Assembly (NCBI RefSeq): GCF_000730605.1 | Contig: NZ_BBIS01000063.1 | Location: 1-33,016, forward strand | Length of the DNA: 33,016 nt | Reading direction: 5' to 3' | Source of the DNA: Pseudomonas monteilii NBRC 103158 = DSM 14164 | Lineage (GTDB): Bacteria > Pseudomonadota > Gammaproteobacteria > Pseudomonadales > Pseudomonadaceae | In this document: in pieces, positions 1-8,142 of the stretch | Layout: the number at the start of each line of letters is the position of its first letter | Numbering within the stretch: position 1 is the first letter of the stretch | Notes under the pieces: generated by a model | Told to the model about the DNA's origin: nothing | Database searches by the model: none | What the model saw: only the letters and a program-made list of their open reading frames with translations | Made by a program: the position numbers and the translations under genes

Positions 1-555
1 TTCGGTGCCCGAGACGTCTGGTTCGTCGTGGCGCTGCCGGTGTACCTGAGCACCGCGTTTGGCTGGGAATTCTGGCTGGTCGGCGGCTTCCTCGCCGTGT
101 GGATCATTGGCTACGGCATCGTCCAGTCGTTTGCTCCTCACATCACCGGCAAGAAGCGTGGTCATGTGCCCGACGGCCGAGCGGCCTTCATTTGGGCTCT
201 CGCCCTGGCCGGACTGCCTGCGCTTATTGCCGTGGGCCTATCAGCAGGCTGGTCGGCGCAGGTGGTGCTGCTCGGTGGGCTGATGCTGTTCGGCGTGCTG
301 TTCGCGGTGAACTCCTCGTTGCACAGCTACCTGATCGTCAGCTATGCCAAGGAAGATGGGGTCTCGCTGGACGTAGGCTTCTACTACATGTCCAACGCCT
401 TGGGGCGGCTGGTCGGTACACTGCTGTCAGGCTGGGTGTTCCAAGCCTATGGCCTGGAGGCCTGCCTGTGGGTTTCCAGCCTTTTCGTACTGGCTGCCGC
501 GCTCATCTCGATCGGGTTGCCCAGACACAGCGAAATGGCGCAGAAGACCCACTGA
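1..555 (+). CDS. arsJ: Organoarsenical efflux MFS transporter ArsJ, 3' part
   Basis: The reading frame is open from base 1 and the start lies outside the window, so this is the C-terminal part (about 184 residues) of a major facilitator superfamily permease. It is rich in hydrophobic helices, with a motif FGARDVWFVV at the left edge and GLEACLWVSSLFVLAAALIS near the end, which I recognise as the ArsJ pattern. ArsJ exports 1-arseno-3-phosphoglycerate, made by a partner glyceraldehyde-3-phosphate dehydrogenase that is not visible here. It ends just before a hairpin and converges on an arsO remnant, which supports an arsenic-resistance context. The family call rests on remembered similarity. Confidence 0.8.
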   Translation, partial: FGARDVWFVVALPVYLSTAFGWEFWLVGGFLAVWIIGYGIVQSFAPHITGKKRGHVPDGRAAFIWALALAGLPALIAVGLSAGWSAQVVLLGGLMLFGVLFAVNSSLHSYLIVSYAKEDGVSLDVGFYYMSNALGRLVGTLLSGWVFQAYGLEACLWVSSLFVLAAALISIGLPRHSEMAQKTH

Positions 556-568
556 GCACAGGGGAAGA

Positions 569-593
569 GCGGAGGCACTCAAGCCTCCGCTTT
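569..593 (+). terminator. Likely terminator of arsJ
   Basis: An 8-bp perfect stem GCGGAGGC / GCCTCCGC with a six-base loop lies 13 bases after the arsJ stop and is followed by only three Ts. It overlaps the 3' end of the arsO remnant on the other strand. The short T run makes it a weak intrinsic terminator. Confidence 0.45.
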
Positions 594-1400
594 CACCAGA
601 AACTGCTCGATCTCAGCGACAGTGCTGCGGGCTGTGCGCGTCACCCCGATCAAGGTCGCGGATGCAGAGCCTGTCCACTCGCCATAACCCACGAGCCAAA
701 GGCCAGGCTCATTCACTGCCCGTGTACCTGAAACTTCGACGCGACCGTCACCAGTGACTACCCCGAGCTCGCCAAGTGCCCCAGCGCCGGCTTGAATCCG
801 GTGCACCAGATCACCGCATCGACTGCGGTCTCCGAGCCGTCTGCCCAGACCACTCCGTCGGGGGTGAAACGAACGAAAGGCCTCACTGCATGAAGAACGT
901 CTCGCTCACGCGCCTCGACCACAGGCGTGACCATCACGATATCGCCCAGCCCACCGACTGGCTGGTCAATCACACGGCCCTCCATCTGCGCTTTCCAGCG
1001 CTCTGTCGCCCGTTCGAACAGCACTCGACCATCTACATCATCAGGCAGGAAGAGTGGCTCGGTGGGCGTATCCCAGTTCATCCGCTACTTGGGAAACCTC
1101 TGCGAGAATCTGTGCCCCGGAGTTGCCGCCGCCGACGACCAGGACCCGCTTGCCCGAGAACGCCTGCGGCTCAACATAGTGAGCTGAATGCAGCTGCTGG
1201 CCACAGAACAGCTTGGCACCGGGATAAGCAGGGATATTGGGGTTGCTCCAGGTGCCGGTGGCACTGACCACTGCTTTGGCATCCCAGTACCCGCGCTGGG
1301 AATGGACACGCAACGCACCGCCGAGGCGCTCGACGGAGGTGACCCGTACTGGCCGCTCAATAGGGAATATCCATTCCGGCAGCTTCGGAACTGTCACCTT
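579..1400 (-). pseudogene. arsO: Decayed arsO-like flavin monooxygenase
   Basis: Three overlapping reading frames on the minus strand together spell the C-terminal two thirds of an ArsO-type NAD(P)/FAD-dependent monooxygenase. In order, the first part (about 1041-1400) holds VVSATGTWSNP and the nucleotide-binding loop VLVVGGGNSGAQ. The second (758-1080) holds FLPDDVDGRVLFERAT and VDAVIWCTGFKPALGHL. The third (579-775) holds ELGVVTGDGRVEVSGTRAV and LWLVGYGEWTGSASATLIG. Frame changes fall near 1080 and near 775. The N-terminal FAD-binding region with its first GxGxxG is missing, and similarity stops near position 1400. Two frameshifts plus truncation make a functional product very unlikely. Confidence 0.85.
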
Positions 1401-1557
1401 GCGGCGTCGTGTCGATAGCGTGTGGGTGCTCCTCAGCCATAGTGAGTGCACCACTGGCGAGTCCGAAGCCCGCGCCTCAATCAGCCATTTTCTCAATACC
1501 CCAACCCATCTGCTTCCACTCCCTTCAGGTGAACGACGACGTGCTCCTCTAAGCAGA

Positions 1558-2631
1558 ATGGGTAAGCGCACACCAAGCGTGGTGTTCAAATCACTATTTG
1601 ATCCAAGCCGCCGTATTGGGGCGTGGGCGCTGAATCAACTGTATCTCGCACTGCCATCCCCAGACAGAAATTGGGTTCCCGATTGCCAGACTGAGAATTT
1701 TCACACCCGCCTTTGGGAGGCCCACCTGTTAGCGATATTTCGCGAACAGGGACTCTTGGTCACCCAGCCTAAAGAATCACCCGATTTTCACATCGAGAAT
1801 AGGCTGGGAGATGAGGCCTGGGTTGAAGCAGTGACAGCCAACCCGGAAGAGCGGTATGAGCATTTTGGCGCCTCGCCGGTCCCCCCACCCGCTGACCGAC
1901 ATGAGCGCTTCTTAGGAGCGGCTGCAGAAAGGTTTGCGAGGACCATCCAAAACAAATTGGACAAGCGCTACGAATCCCTACCGCACGTGGAGGGTAAGCC
2001 GCTCATTCTGGCCTTAGCCGATTTCCATGCGCCCAGTTCAATGCTGTGGAGCAGGGAGTCGCTCATCAGCTATCTCTATGGCTTTGCAGTTCACTCATCT
2101 GCGCATCGTGGTACGCACCTGATAACTGTGGAGGAAGAGACATCTCTGCTATCAGGGCGCCCCAACGGCCTATTTACGCTAAGGGAAAATGCCCATCTTT
2201 CAGCGGTCATTTTCACCAATGCCTGCACAGTGCCAAAGCTCAGCCGAGTGCCGATCTCAGGTGGAGCTCATCTAGACGGGTACCGATACTTGCGGTTTGG
2301 TGAGTTTTTCGACCGTTCTCCAGGAGCATCACGAGGTATCCCATTTCTGTTGGATGTAGCGTCCAGCGACTACGGTCAGCTCTGGCCGCAATATGGCTAC
2401 GAGCCGTGGTCTGCTGAAGTGGAGGTCTTCCATAACCCTATGGCACTACACCCGGTGCCTAATGAGTTGATACCAGAAGTCACCCACTGGAGAGAAGTAA
2501 ACGGAAGAGTCGAGTCCGAATCTTTCTTTGATGTATCGATACTCCGATCCAGGACACTCGTCCTCAGTGCAAACGCTAAGGTTCCGTCACTCGATGAGTT
2601 GCTGACAGCAACCAGTCCTCCAGAGCTCTGA
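1558..2631 (+). CDS. Unrecognised 357-aa protein, possible nuclease-like fold
   Basis: I do not recognise this family with certainty. The frame is open from 1237, but the upstream part runs antisense to the arsO remnant and looks like non-coding shadow, so I chose ATG 1558 (MGKRTPSVVFKSLFD). No strong ribosome binding site is visible. No signal peptide or membrane helix is seen. The N-terminal third has the order LWEAHLLAIFREQG, then PDF, then AWVEAVTANP, which loosely resembles the E / PD / E-x core of PD-(D/E)xK nucleases, although the final lysine is absent. That resemblance is speculative. Base composition is less GC-rich than the czc genes, and the gene sits beside decayed arsenic DNA, suggesting an accessory insertion. 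Confidence 0.6.
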   Translation: MGKRTPSVVFKSLFDPSRRIGAWALNQLYLALPSPDRNWVPDCQTENFHTRLWEAHLLAIFREQGLLVTQPKESPDFHIENRLGDEAWVEAVTANPEERYEHFGASPVPPPADRHERFLGAAAERFARTIQNKLDKRYESLPHVEGKPLILALADFHAPSSMLWSRESLISYLYGFAVHSSAHRGTHLITVEEETSLLSGRPNGLFTLRENAHLSAVIFTNACTVPKLSRVPISGGAHLDGYRYLRFGEFFDRSPGASRGIPFLLDVASSDYGQLWPQYGYEPWSAEVEVFHNPMALHPVPNELIPEVTHWREVNGRVESESFFDVSILRSRTLVLSANAKVPSLDELLTATSPPEL

Positions 2632-2820
2632 CGGCGGCGGGGTGGCCGCATCTTTGCCACGCAGGTAGATGAGAATTTCTCAGCAAGCTACCCAGCCAGG
2701 GGAAGGACATGAGATCCCCTGCGCATTCAGGGCCGTTGAAGCGTCACCTCTCTTCGGGTAAAAGCATGACCGTTATACAACGCTACAACAGCGTCATACC
2801 CGAGAGCATAGGAAGAAAAA

Positions 2821-3348
2821 ATGTCGATTCAAGGACTAAAACGATACTTTGGAAACAAGATTCACGCAGTGATAATGATGGCCCCGCTTAAGCGGGAAAT
2901 GATACGCCTCGGTATATGCACCCTTATGGCGATTATTCTGAATATCATCTTGTATACCGGCGTTGAAGTAGACGGCACCATCAAGCCGTGGGCAGAAACC
3001 CCGATAAAACTATTTGCATCGTCGATGTTATTCGCCTTCATGATCAAGGCTTTTCTGCCAATTCTCGGCTGGACGATTCTGAAAGCAATGCTGTTGAGTG
3101 CGAACAATGCCTTCAGCGGCATCCTGAGTTTTTTGGGCAATCAGTTCACAGGCGTCATGTACTGTACCGGAATCATTATGGGTTCTATCACGATTAAATT
3201 GTATATGGTTTCCGGGGTTTTAGACTCTGAGTTTGCTTATCTGTCCGCAATCGTATTTACTTCCGGGATTTTATATTTCTATGTGCTGCAATGCGCCATT
3301 CAAAAAACAATGAGTCCAGCTCTGCGTACACCAGCAGTACCGCGTTAA
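2821..3348 (+). CDS. Unknown integral membrane protein
   Basis: A 175-residue protein with about four hydrophobic stretches: roughly 29-45 (GICTLMAIILNIILYTG), 64-86, 110-133 and 140-160. It therefore probably lies in the inner membrane. GGAAG lies six bases before ATG 2821 and supports the start. I do not recognise a family. It is AT-richer than neighbouring metal genes and stands alone between an unknown cytosolic protein upstream and a convergent small gene downstream. No metal-binding motif is apparent. Confidence 0.65.
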   Translation: MSIQGLKRYFGNKIHAVIMMAPLKREMIRLGICTLMAIILNIILYTGVEVDGTIKPWAETPIKLFASSMLFAFMIKAFLPILGWTILKAMLLSANNAFSGILSFLGNQFTGVMYCTGIIMGSITIKLYMVSGVLDSEFAYLSAIVFTSGILYFYVLQCAIQKTMSPALRTPAVPR

Positions 3349-3449
3349 GCCACTAGGCTGTGACTATTCATCTCTGGAGCTCAGTAGGCGCTCGCTCTGC
3401 TGAACCCTCACCCATACACAACCATTAATGGCCAGGCCCGCCTTCGACT

Positions 3450-3773
3450 TTATGAAGAAGGCGAGCGAGCACGTGACTGATTGCGCATGTATTCCGAGAT
3501 GAGACTTCCGAAATTGATGTCCGCCTCTTCAACGAGAATATTGACGTGACAGTACAGCTCTTCAGGACCTCTGAGATAATTGAAAATCCTTGATCTAACG
3601 ATGCCGCAAACCCCTTCTTTGACCGCCGTAGAGGGGAGGTTGATAACATCGCCAACGCACGGAATAAGAGCTAGGCCATGGTCGCTGTTGAAGACAATGT
3701 CAGCTGGACAGGCATTAATGCTGGCATCAGATTGCCCTTGCGAAACCTGCTGATAATCAATGCTATACCTCAT
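3450..3773 (-). CDS. Unknown 107-aa protein
   Basis: Small soluble protein preceded by GAGGT about eight bases before its ATG (at 3773), a good ribosome binding site. Visible stretches are GLALIPCVGDVINLP, then VCGIVRSRIFNYLRG, then LYCHVNILVEEADINFG. They suggest a compact beta-rich domain. I cannot name the family. There is no signal peptide or membrane helix. It lies downstream of the orphan response regulator on the same strand, with a 117-base gap, so cotranscription is possible but not shown. Confidence 0.6.
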   Translation of the reverse strand: MRYSIDYQQVSQGQSDASINACPADIVFNSDHGLALIPCVGDVINLPSTAVKEGVCGIVRSRIFNYLRGPEELYCHVNILVEEADINFGSLISEYMRNQSRARSPSS

Positions 3774-3890
3774 GTACAGCCTACCTCATTTTTTGAGTGA
3801 GGAATCAGCGCCGCGGATCGTAAACAGAAACCTCAAGCTCGCAAGCGACGGGAATATGTAGCGGATTTTCGGTACTAGAGAGCTTGGCAA

Positions 3891-4565
3891 CTATCGTTTT
3901 TCAAGCACATACCCTACGCCCCGAAGCGTATGTATCAGTTTGGTCTCGAAAGGGTCATCTATCTTGGCTCTGAGTCTTCGAATCGACACCTCTACAACGT
4001 TTGTGTCGCAGTCAAAATTCATATCCCAAACCTGCGAAATAATTTGGGTGCGGCTCAGCACCACACCGGTATTACGCATCAGGTAATGCAGTAACGCGAA
4101 TTCTTTCGTGGTCAGGTCAATGCGCTGACCGTCCCTGAATGCCCTGTGCCGGCTCTGATCAAGCTCCAGGTCAGCGACGCGAATGACCTCTACGGATGCA
4201 GGGTGATCTGACCTGCGCATCAAGGCGCGAACCCGGGCCAGTAGCTCAGGAAACTCAAATGGCTTGATTAGGTAGTCATCTGCGCCGTTCTCCAGCCCCC
4301 GGACCTTATCCGCCAGCCGGCTTCTCGCCGTCAGCATCATGATGCGGGAAGGGCAATTTTTACGGCGCAACAACTCAAGGACCTGCCAACCATCCATCTC
4401 TGGAAGGTTTATATCGAGAATAATCAGCTCGTATTCGTGCTGTTTGGCCAAGAACAATCCATCAGAGCCGGTGTGAACGCAATCAACGACATAGCCACAT
4501 TCCGTCAGACCTTGACGCACATACTCCGCAGTTTTTACTTCATCCTCAATTACCAGAATTCGCAT
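3891..4565 (-). CDS. Heavy-metal OmpR-family response regulator (CzcR/CopR type), orphan
   Basis: A 224-residue two-component response regulator. The receiver domain (about 1-115) has VIEDE at 6-10, phospho-acceptor Asp51 in ILDINLPEMDGW, MLTAR and Lys101 in LIKPF. The C-terminal winged helix (about 130-222) ends HTLRGVGYVLEKR. The pattern KTAEYVRQGL and the sequence VWDMNFDCDTNVVEVSIRRLR are typical of the CzcR/CopR/SilR metal branch. I start at ATG 4565 (MRILVIEDE); an upstream in-frame GTG at 4586 would add seven residues. No sensor kinase is adjacent, so it may be served by the CzcS at 23807-25225 or by another kinase. It is clearly paralogous to the regulator at 25222-25896. Confidence 0.88.
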   Translation of the reverse strand: MRILVIEDEVKTAEYVRQGLTECGYVVDCVHTGSDGLFLAKQHEYELIILDINLPEMDGWQVLELLRRKNCPSRIMMLTARSRLADKVRGLENGADDYLIKPFEFPELLARVRALMRRSDHPASVEVIRVADLELDQSRHRAFRDGQRIDLTTKEFALLHYLMRNTGVVLSRTQIISQVWDMNFDCDTNVVEVSIRRLRAKIDDPFETKLIHTLRGVGYVLEKR

Positions 4566-4662
4566 GGGATTTTGTCTCGATATCACTGAGCAATTAACCG
4601 CGCACGCGCGCCGGCATTATTGAAAGGGATGGTAAATCAAAATGAGCGTGCCGGGGCTCAAA

Positions 4663-4702
4663 TGACGGATTTGTAATTTCTAGGTAATACAGTTGATAGT
4701 CT
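4663..4702 (+). promoter_or_regulatory. Shared metal-regulon promoter, copy 1 (toward the 49-aa ORF)
   Basis: Box TGACGGATTTGTAAT (4663-4677), with TTGTAA at 4671-4676. After a 17-base spacer comes TGATAGTCT (4694-4702), an extended -10-like element. The arrangement equals that in front of czcC (same TGATAG, same 17-base gap). It points along the plus strand, away from the response regulator gene and toward the small ORF at 4772. The predicted start of transcription is near 4709. Confidence 0.65.
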
Positions 4703-4771
4703 GGCGGTATATCTTGTCGCGGTTTGGGTTTGACAGTTGCGGGCCCGCTCTCCAGCAGGTGATTTGACCTT

Positions 4772-4921
4772 ATGAAGTATTGGGTTATTTTCTTCTTCGT
4801 GCTGGCTTCGTTCCGCTCAGATGACGGCGAGGTTGCTCACATTGAGGAAACTGGTCATTGGTGTAGCCATGAACTTCACCGGCATGCGATGCGTGCAATC
4901 GAACGCCTACTTGAATTCTAG
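4772..4921 (+). CDS. Small 49-aa protein with hydrophobic N terminus
   Basis: The ORF begins MKYWVIFFFVLASF and continues with an acidic, histidine-rich tail including HIEETGHWCSHELHRHAM. It ends at TAG 4919-4921, just before the porin terminator. The hydrophobic start could be a signal or membrane anchor. The His, Cys and Glu cluster could bind metal; that is inference. A Shine-Dalgarno-like AGGTGA lies somewhat far upstream (4757-4762). Support comes from the shared regulon promoter at 4663-4702, which points at it and would give a leader of about 60 bases. No family recognised. It is too short for routine gene calling. Confidence 0.5.
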   Translation: MKYWVIFFFVLASFRSDDGEVAHIEETGHWCSHELHRHAMRAIERLLEF

Positions 4922-4923
4922 GC

Positions 4924-4948
4924 AAAAAAAAGGCGCCCAATGGGCGCC
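4924..4948 (-). terminator. Intrinsic terminator of the OprD-family porin gene
   Basis: Perfect 7-bp stem GGCGCCC / GGGCGCC with an AAT loop (4932-4948), followed on the minus strand by eight Ts (plus-strand As 4924-4931). It lies about 105 bases past the porin stop codon. Confidence 0.85.
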
Positions 4949-5054
4949 AAATATCCACCTTTTACCAAAGGAGCACTTAAGCCACTCAAGGTGAATTCGT
5001 AATGCTCGTTTTACTAATAGGACCAGCTAAGGAATAACTGGTCCAGTTAGCGAA

Positions 5055-6398
5055 TTACAGAATCGAAAGCGGGTACTCGATGATTACACGAGTTTCATCC
5101 AGATCCGATTCGAATGCAGTAGCACGCGTGGTTGCCTGGCGCAACCGGAAGGACAAGTCTTTTGCCGGACCGGTTTGGACAACGTATTTGACTTCGACGT
5201 CACGCTCCCAACGCTTCTGATTGTCGAGCGGGTTGCCGTTGTCGTCGGTGCGCATGTAGAACTGGTTAGCGTTCGAGTAATCCGCGCCCGAGCCTCTGGC
5301 GTAGCGGGTCATGAACGTCAGGCCTGGAATGCCGTAGCTGGTGAAGTTCAGGTCATAGCGCAGCATCCAGGAACGCTCTTTCGGCGAGTTGAAGTCGCTG
5401 TACTGGATGGAGTTGTCGACGAAAATCGAGTCCGACTGACGCAGATAGTCGAAATCGTCGTCGCCGTTGTTGCGCTGGTGCGACAGGGCCAGGGTGTGAG
5501 CACCGTAACGCACGCCGACCTTGGCACTCCAGATGTTGTTGTCGAATTCACCCAGGCGCTTCTTACCTTCATCTACGGCTTTGTAGTAGTTGAAGCCACC
5601 GATCAGAGCCAGATCGTCGCTCAGCGGGTAAACAACGCTGGTACCGGCGTAGTACTGATTCCAGACGTCTTTCAGCTGGCTGGCGTAGACGCTCACAGTC
5701 CAGTTGTCGTTGATCGAGTAGTCACCACCACCGTAACCGATCCATGGCGAGTTGACCGGGCCGCCGTAGAAGGTCACGAAGTTGTCGTTCAGGTCACTGG
5801 AGAGTGGCTGGCTCATGGCGTGCAGTCGACCACCCTGAAGGGTGAGGCCTTGGATGCTGGTGTTCTCAACGGTCACGCCGCGGAAGCTTTCTGGCAGCAG
5901 GCGAGAGTCACCGGATGCAACGACCGGAGTCGATGGGAAAACATCACCCACTTTCACGATGGTATCGAACAAGCGGACTTTGGCTGCGCCGCCGACCTTG
6001 GTGTATTCGTCGCGAGCTTCGCCCTTGTTATCAACGGGTAGCACATCGAAGGAGCTACGGCCGCCGTTGCGGCCATCACCGGTGTCGAGCTTGAGGCCGA
6101 TCATGGCGAAGGCATCAACGCCAAAGCCAACAGTACCCTGGGTAAACCCAGAGTTGAATTTGCTGATGATCGCGTGCGCCCAGGCTTCGGAGTAGCCGTT
6201 GGTATTGCCCTTGCCACTGTTGTAAGTGGGGGCCGAGCTGTCGCGATTATCACGGTTGAAGTAGAAGTTACGGTTCAGCACTGTAAGGCTGCTGCCTTCA
6301 ATGAAGCCTTCTGGCTTGTCTTCAGCCTGTGCCGAAACAGCATAGCTTCCAGACAGCGCAGAAACTGCCGCCAAATACAGTGGTACTTTGATTTTCAT
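5055..6398 (-). CDS. OprD-family outer membrane porin
   Basis: A 447-residue outer-membrane beta-barrel porin. Residues 1-25 form a signal peptide ending VSAQA. The mature part carries OprD-family landmarks: GFIEGSSLTVLNRNFYF at the start, GFTQGTVGFGVDAFAMIGLKL, a YGGGDYSINDNWTVS strand and a C terminus ending in a hydrophobic residue (EYPLSIL). AAAGGAG lies shortly before ATG 6398. Members of this family take up basic amino acids, small acids or peptides; the substrate cannot be read here. The KT2440 counterpart is, from memory, annotated opdT. The gene is divergent from czcC and has its own copy of the regulon promoter (6512-6551). In P. aeruginosa, CzcR represses oprD, so an activator-like box arrangement here is worth noting. 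Confidence 0.88.
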   Translation of the reverse strand: MKIKVPLYLAAVSALSGSYAVSAQAEDKPEGFIEGSSLTVLNRNFYFNRDNRDSSAPTYNSGKGNTNGYSEAWAHAIISKFNSGFTQGTVGFGVDAFAMIGLKLDTGDGRNGGRSSFDVLPVDNKGEARDEYTKVGGAAKVRLFDTIVKVGDVFPSTPVVASGDSRLLPESFRGVTVENTSIQGLTLQGGRLHAMSQPLSSDLNDNFVTFYGGPVNSPWIGYGGGDYSINDNWTVSVYASQLKDVWNQYYAGTSVVYPLSDDLALIGGFNYYKAVDEGKKRLGEFDNNIWSAKVGVRYGAHTLALSHQRNNGDDDFDYLRQSDSIFVDNSIQYSDFNSPKERSWMLRYDLNFTSYGIPGLTFMTRYARGSGADYSNANQFYMRTDDNGNPLDNQKRWERDVEVKYVVQTGPAKDLSFRLRQATTRATAFESDLDETRVIIEYPLSIL

Positions 6399-6511
6399 CC
6401 GATGCTCCTTTGATTCACGGCAGTTTTTATTATGTTTACCTGCGCGGGTGTCGTTAATTGTTCTGACCCGGCGGCGCGCCTAGCGTAGCGCGAGCTCATA
6501 TTTGCAGGCCG

Positions 6512-6551
6512 AAGATAACGGGAGGGTGATAGAACAATTACAATTTCGTCA
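6512..6551 (-). promoter_or_regulatory. Shared metal-regulon promoter, copy 2 (toward the OprD-family porin)
   Basis: On the minus strand: box TGACGAAATTGTAAT (plus 6537-6551), then 17 bases after TTGTAA the element CGTTATCTT (plus 6512-6520). The predicted transcript start is near 6505, giving a leader of about 107 bases. Same spacing as the czcC copy 127 bases away on the other strand. Confidence 0.65.
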
Positions 6552-6663
6552 TCTGTCCGTTATTTGGCACCTTCGCGCCGCGTGTTTGCCATCTCCGTTG
6601 CTTGTAACGAAATCCTAGTACCGGGTTAGATTTCCCAGTATTTACGGGCATTACAGCGCTTTC

Positions 6664-6703
6664 TTACGAAATTGTAATTTTCTAGCCACCCCTCTGATAG
6701 CTA
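6664..6703 (+). promoter_or_regulatory. Shared metal-regulon promoter, copy 3 (czcCBA)
   Basis: Box TTACGAAATTGTAAT (6664-6678), an almost perfect TTAC-N6-GTAA dyad. TTGTAA is at 6672-6677, then a 17-base spacer, then TGATAGCTA (6695-6703). The predicted start is near 6710, which makes the GTG at 6716 an unlikely start codon and favours GTG 6803 for CzcC. Confidence 0.7.
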
Positions 6704-6802
6704 CCGCTCTTTAGAGTGCCATCACCTAATCAAGTGGGGCTTGGCAGCTGTTTCGGCGTTCTCGCCAAGCTTTATCGAAGTTTGTGCACGAGGACCATCA
6801 AA

Positions 6803-8074
6803 GTGCCCCGGTATAACCGCAATGTCTTATCCAAGACCTCTGTCTCGCCCTGGAAGATCGCTGCACTCTGTGCAGTCATTTCTGGACTGATGGCACCTGC
6901 AGCTCTTGCCCAAAGCATCAGCTTGCCCCAGGCGCTTTCGACGGCCATGGATGCCAACCCTGACCTGGCCGCGGCCCGGCAAGAGATTGGGATCGCTGAT
7001 GGTGCTCGCAAGCAGGCCGGGCTTATCCCCAACCCCACTATTTCGTACGACGTAGAAGACACCCGTCGTAACACCAGCACGACGACCGTGTCGCTTAGCC
7101 AGACCCTGGAACTGGGTGGCAAGCGGGGAGCTCGTGTTGACGTCGCCACTTACGGGCAGACCGCCGCACAGCTGGAGTTGGACCGTCGCGTGAACGGTCT
7201 GCGTGCAGACGTCGTGCAGGCCTTTTACGCCGCATTGCGGGCCCAGACAGGCCTTGACCTGGCCAAGCAATCTCTCGAACTGACTGAGCGCGGTCTCCGC
7301 ATCGTCGATGGCCGTGTTCGCGCAGGTAAATCGTCTCCGGTAGAAGCCACCCGTGCCCAGGTGCAACTGGCCGAGGCCAAGCTGCAAGTTCGACGCGCCG
7401 AAACAGAGAAAGCAACCGCTTACCAACAGCTCGCTCAAATTACGGGCAGCTCAGTCACCGTGTTTGATCGACTCGAATCGCCAACCCTATCTCCGGGCTT
7501 GCCGCCTCGTACTGAAGATCTACTGGCAAAGCTCGACCAGACCGCAGAAATGCGCCAGGCCGTGGTACAGATCGACAAGAGCGATGCCTCGCTCGGCTCA
7601 GAGAAAGCTCAGCGTATCCCGAACCTTACTGTCAGCGTAGGTAGCCAGTACGACCGCTCTGTACGAGAGCGAGTCAACACTGTTGGCCTGTCTATGCCTT
7701 TGCCGCTGTTTGATCGCAACCAGGGCAACATCCTTTCCGCTTCTCGACGTGCAGATCAGGCCCGAGACCAGCGCAATGCCGTGGAGCTGCGCCTGCGCAC
7801 CGAAACCCAAACCGCGTTGAACCAGTGGTCCACCGCCATGCAGGAGGTCGAGTCCTACGACAAGACCATTCTGCCGTCAGCCCAACAAGCCGTAGAGACA
7901 GCAACCCGCGGCTTCGAGATGGGCAAATTCGGCTTCATCGAAGTGCTGGATGCCCAGCGCACCTTGATCGTCGCTCGTGGCCAATACCTCGAATCGTTGG
8001 CAGCGGCGACCAATGCGCGTGCGCAGGTGGAAAGGGTTTATGGCGAAGTCGGCTCAACTGCCGGCGCTCGCTGA
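6803..8074 (+). CDS. czcC: CzcC, outer membrane factor of the CzcCBA efflux pump
   Basis: A 423-residue TolC-like outer membrane factor that forms the exit duct of a cobalt-zinc-cadmium RND pump. The hydrophobic stretch WKIAALCAVISGLM followed by APAALAQS is a signal peptide cut near residue 36. Two outer-membrane efflux repeats follow, with the typical stretches LGGKRGARVDVA, RAGKSSPVEATRAQVQLA and FGFIEVLDAQRTLI. I chose GTG 6803 because GAGGA stands eight bases before it. An upstream GTG at 6716 keeps the frame but lies only about six bases from the predicted transcript start. First gene of czcCBA, with czcB 68 bases downstream. Confidence 0.92.
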   Translation: MPRYNRNVLSKTSVSPWKIAALCAVISGLMAPAALAQSISLPQALSTAMDANPDLAAARQEIGIADGARKQAGLIPNPTISYDVEDTRRNTSTTTVSLSQTLELGGKRGARVDVATYGQTAAQLELDRRVNGLRADVVQAFYAALRAQTGLDLAKQSLELTERGLRIVDGRVRAGKSSPVEATRAQVQLAEAKLQVRRAETEKATAYQQLAQITGSSVTVFDRLESPTLSPGLPPRTEDLLAKLDQTAEMRQAVVQIDKSDASLGSEKAQRIPNLTVSVGSQYDRSVRERVNTVGLSMPLPLFDRNQGNILSASRRADQARDQRNAVELRLRTETQTALNQWSTAMQEVESYDKTILPSAQQAVETATRGFEMGKFGFIEVLDAQRTLIVARGQYLESLAAATNARAQVERVYGEVGSTAGAR

Positions 8075-8142
8075 ACGGGCCAAACATTTTCTTCGGCACA
8101 CAGCCTTGAACAAGCCGGTGCCTACGATTAGCAGGAGTAGCA

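Noticed and set aside
2709..2891. A 60-aa ORF with a GGGGAAGGAC ribosome-like site
   Set aside because: It overlaps the better supported membrane-protein gene at 2821 by 71 bases and encodes low-information sequence.
5175..6041. A 288-codon plus-strand frame opposite the OprD-family porin
   Set aside because: Val-rich shadow of the porin gene; no ribosome site and no motif.
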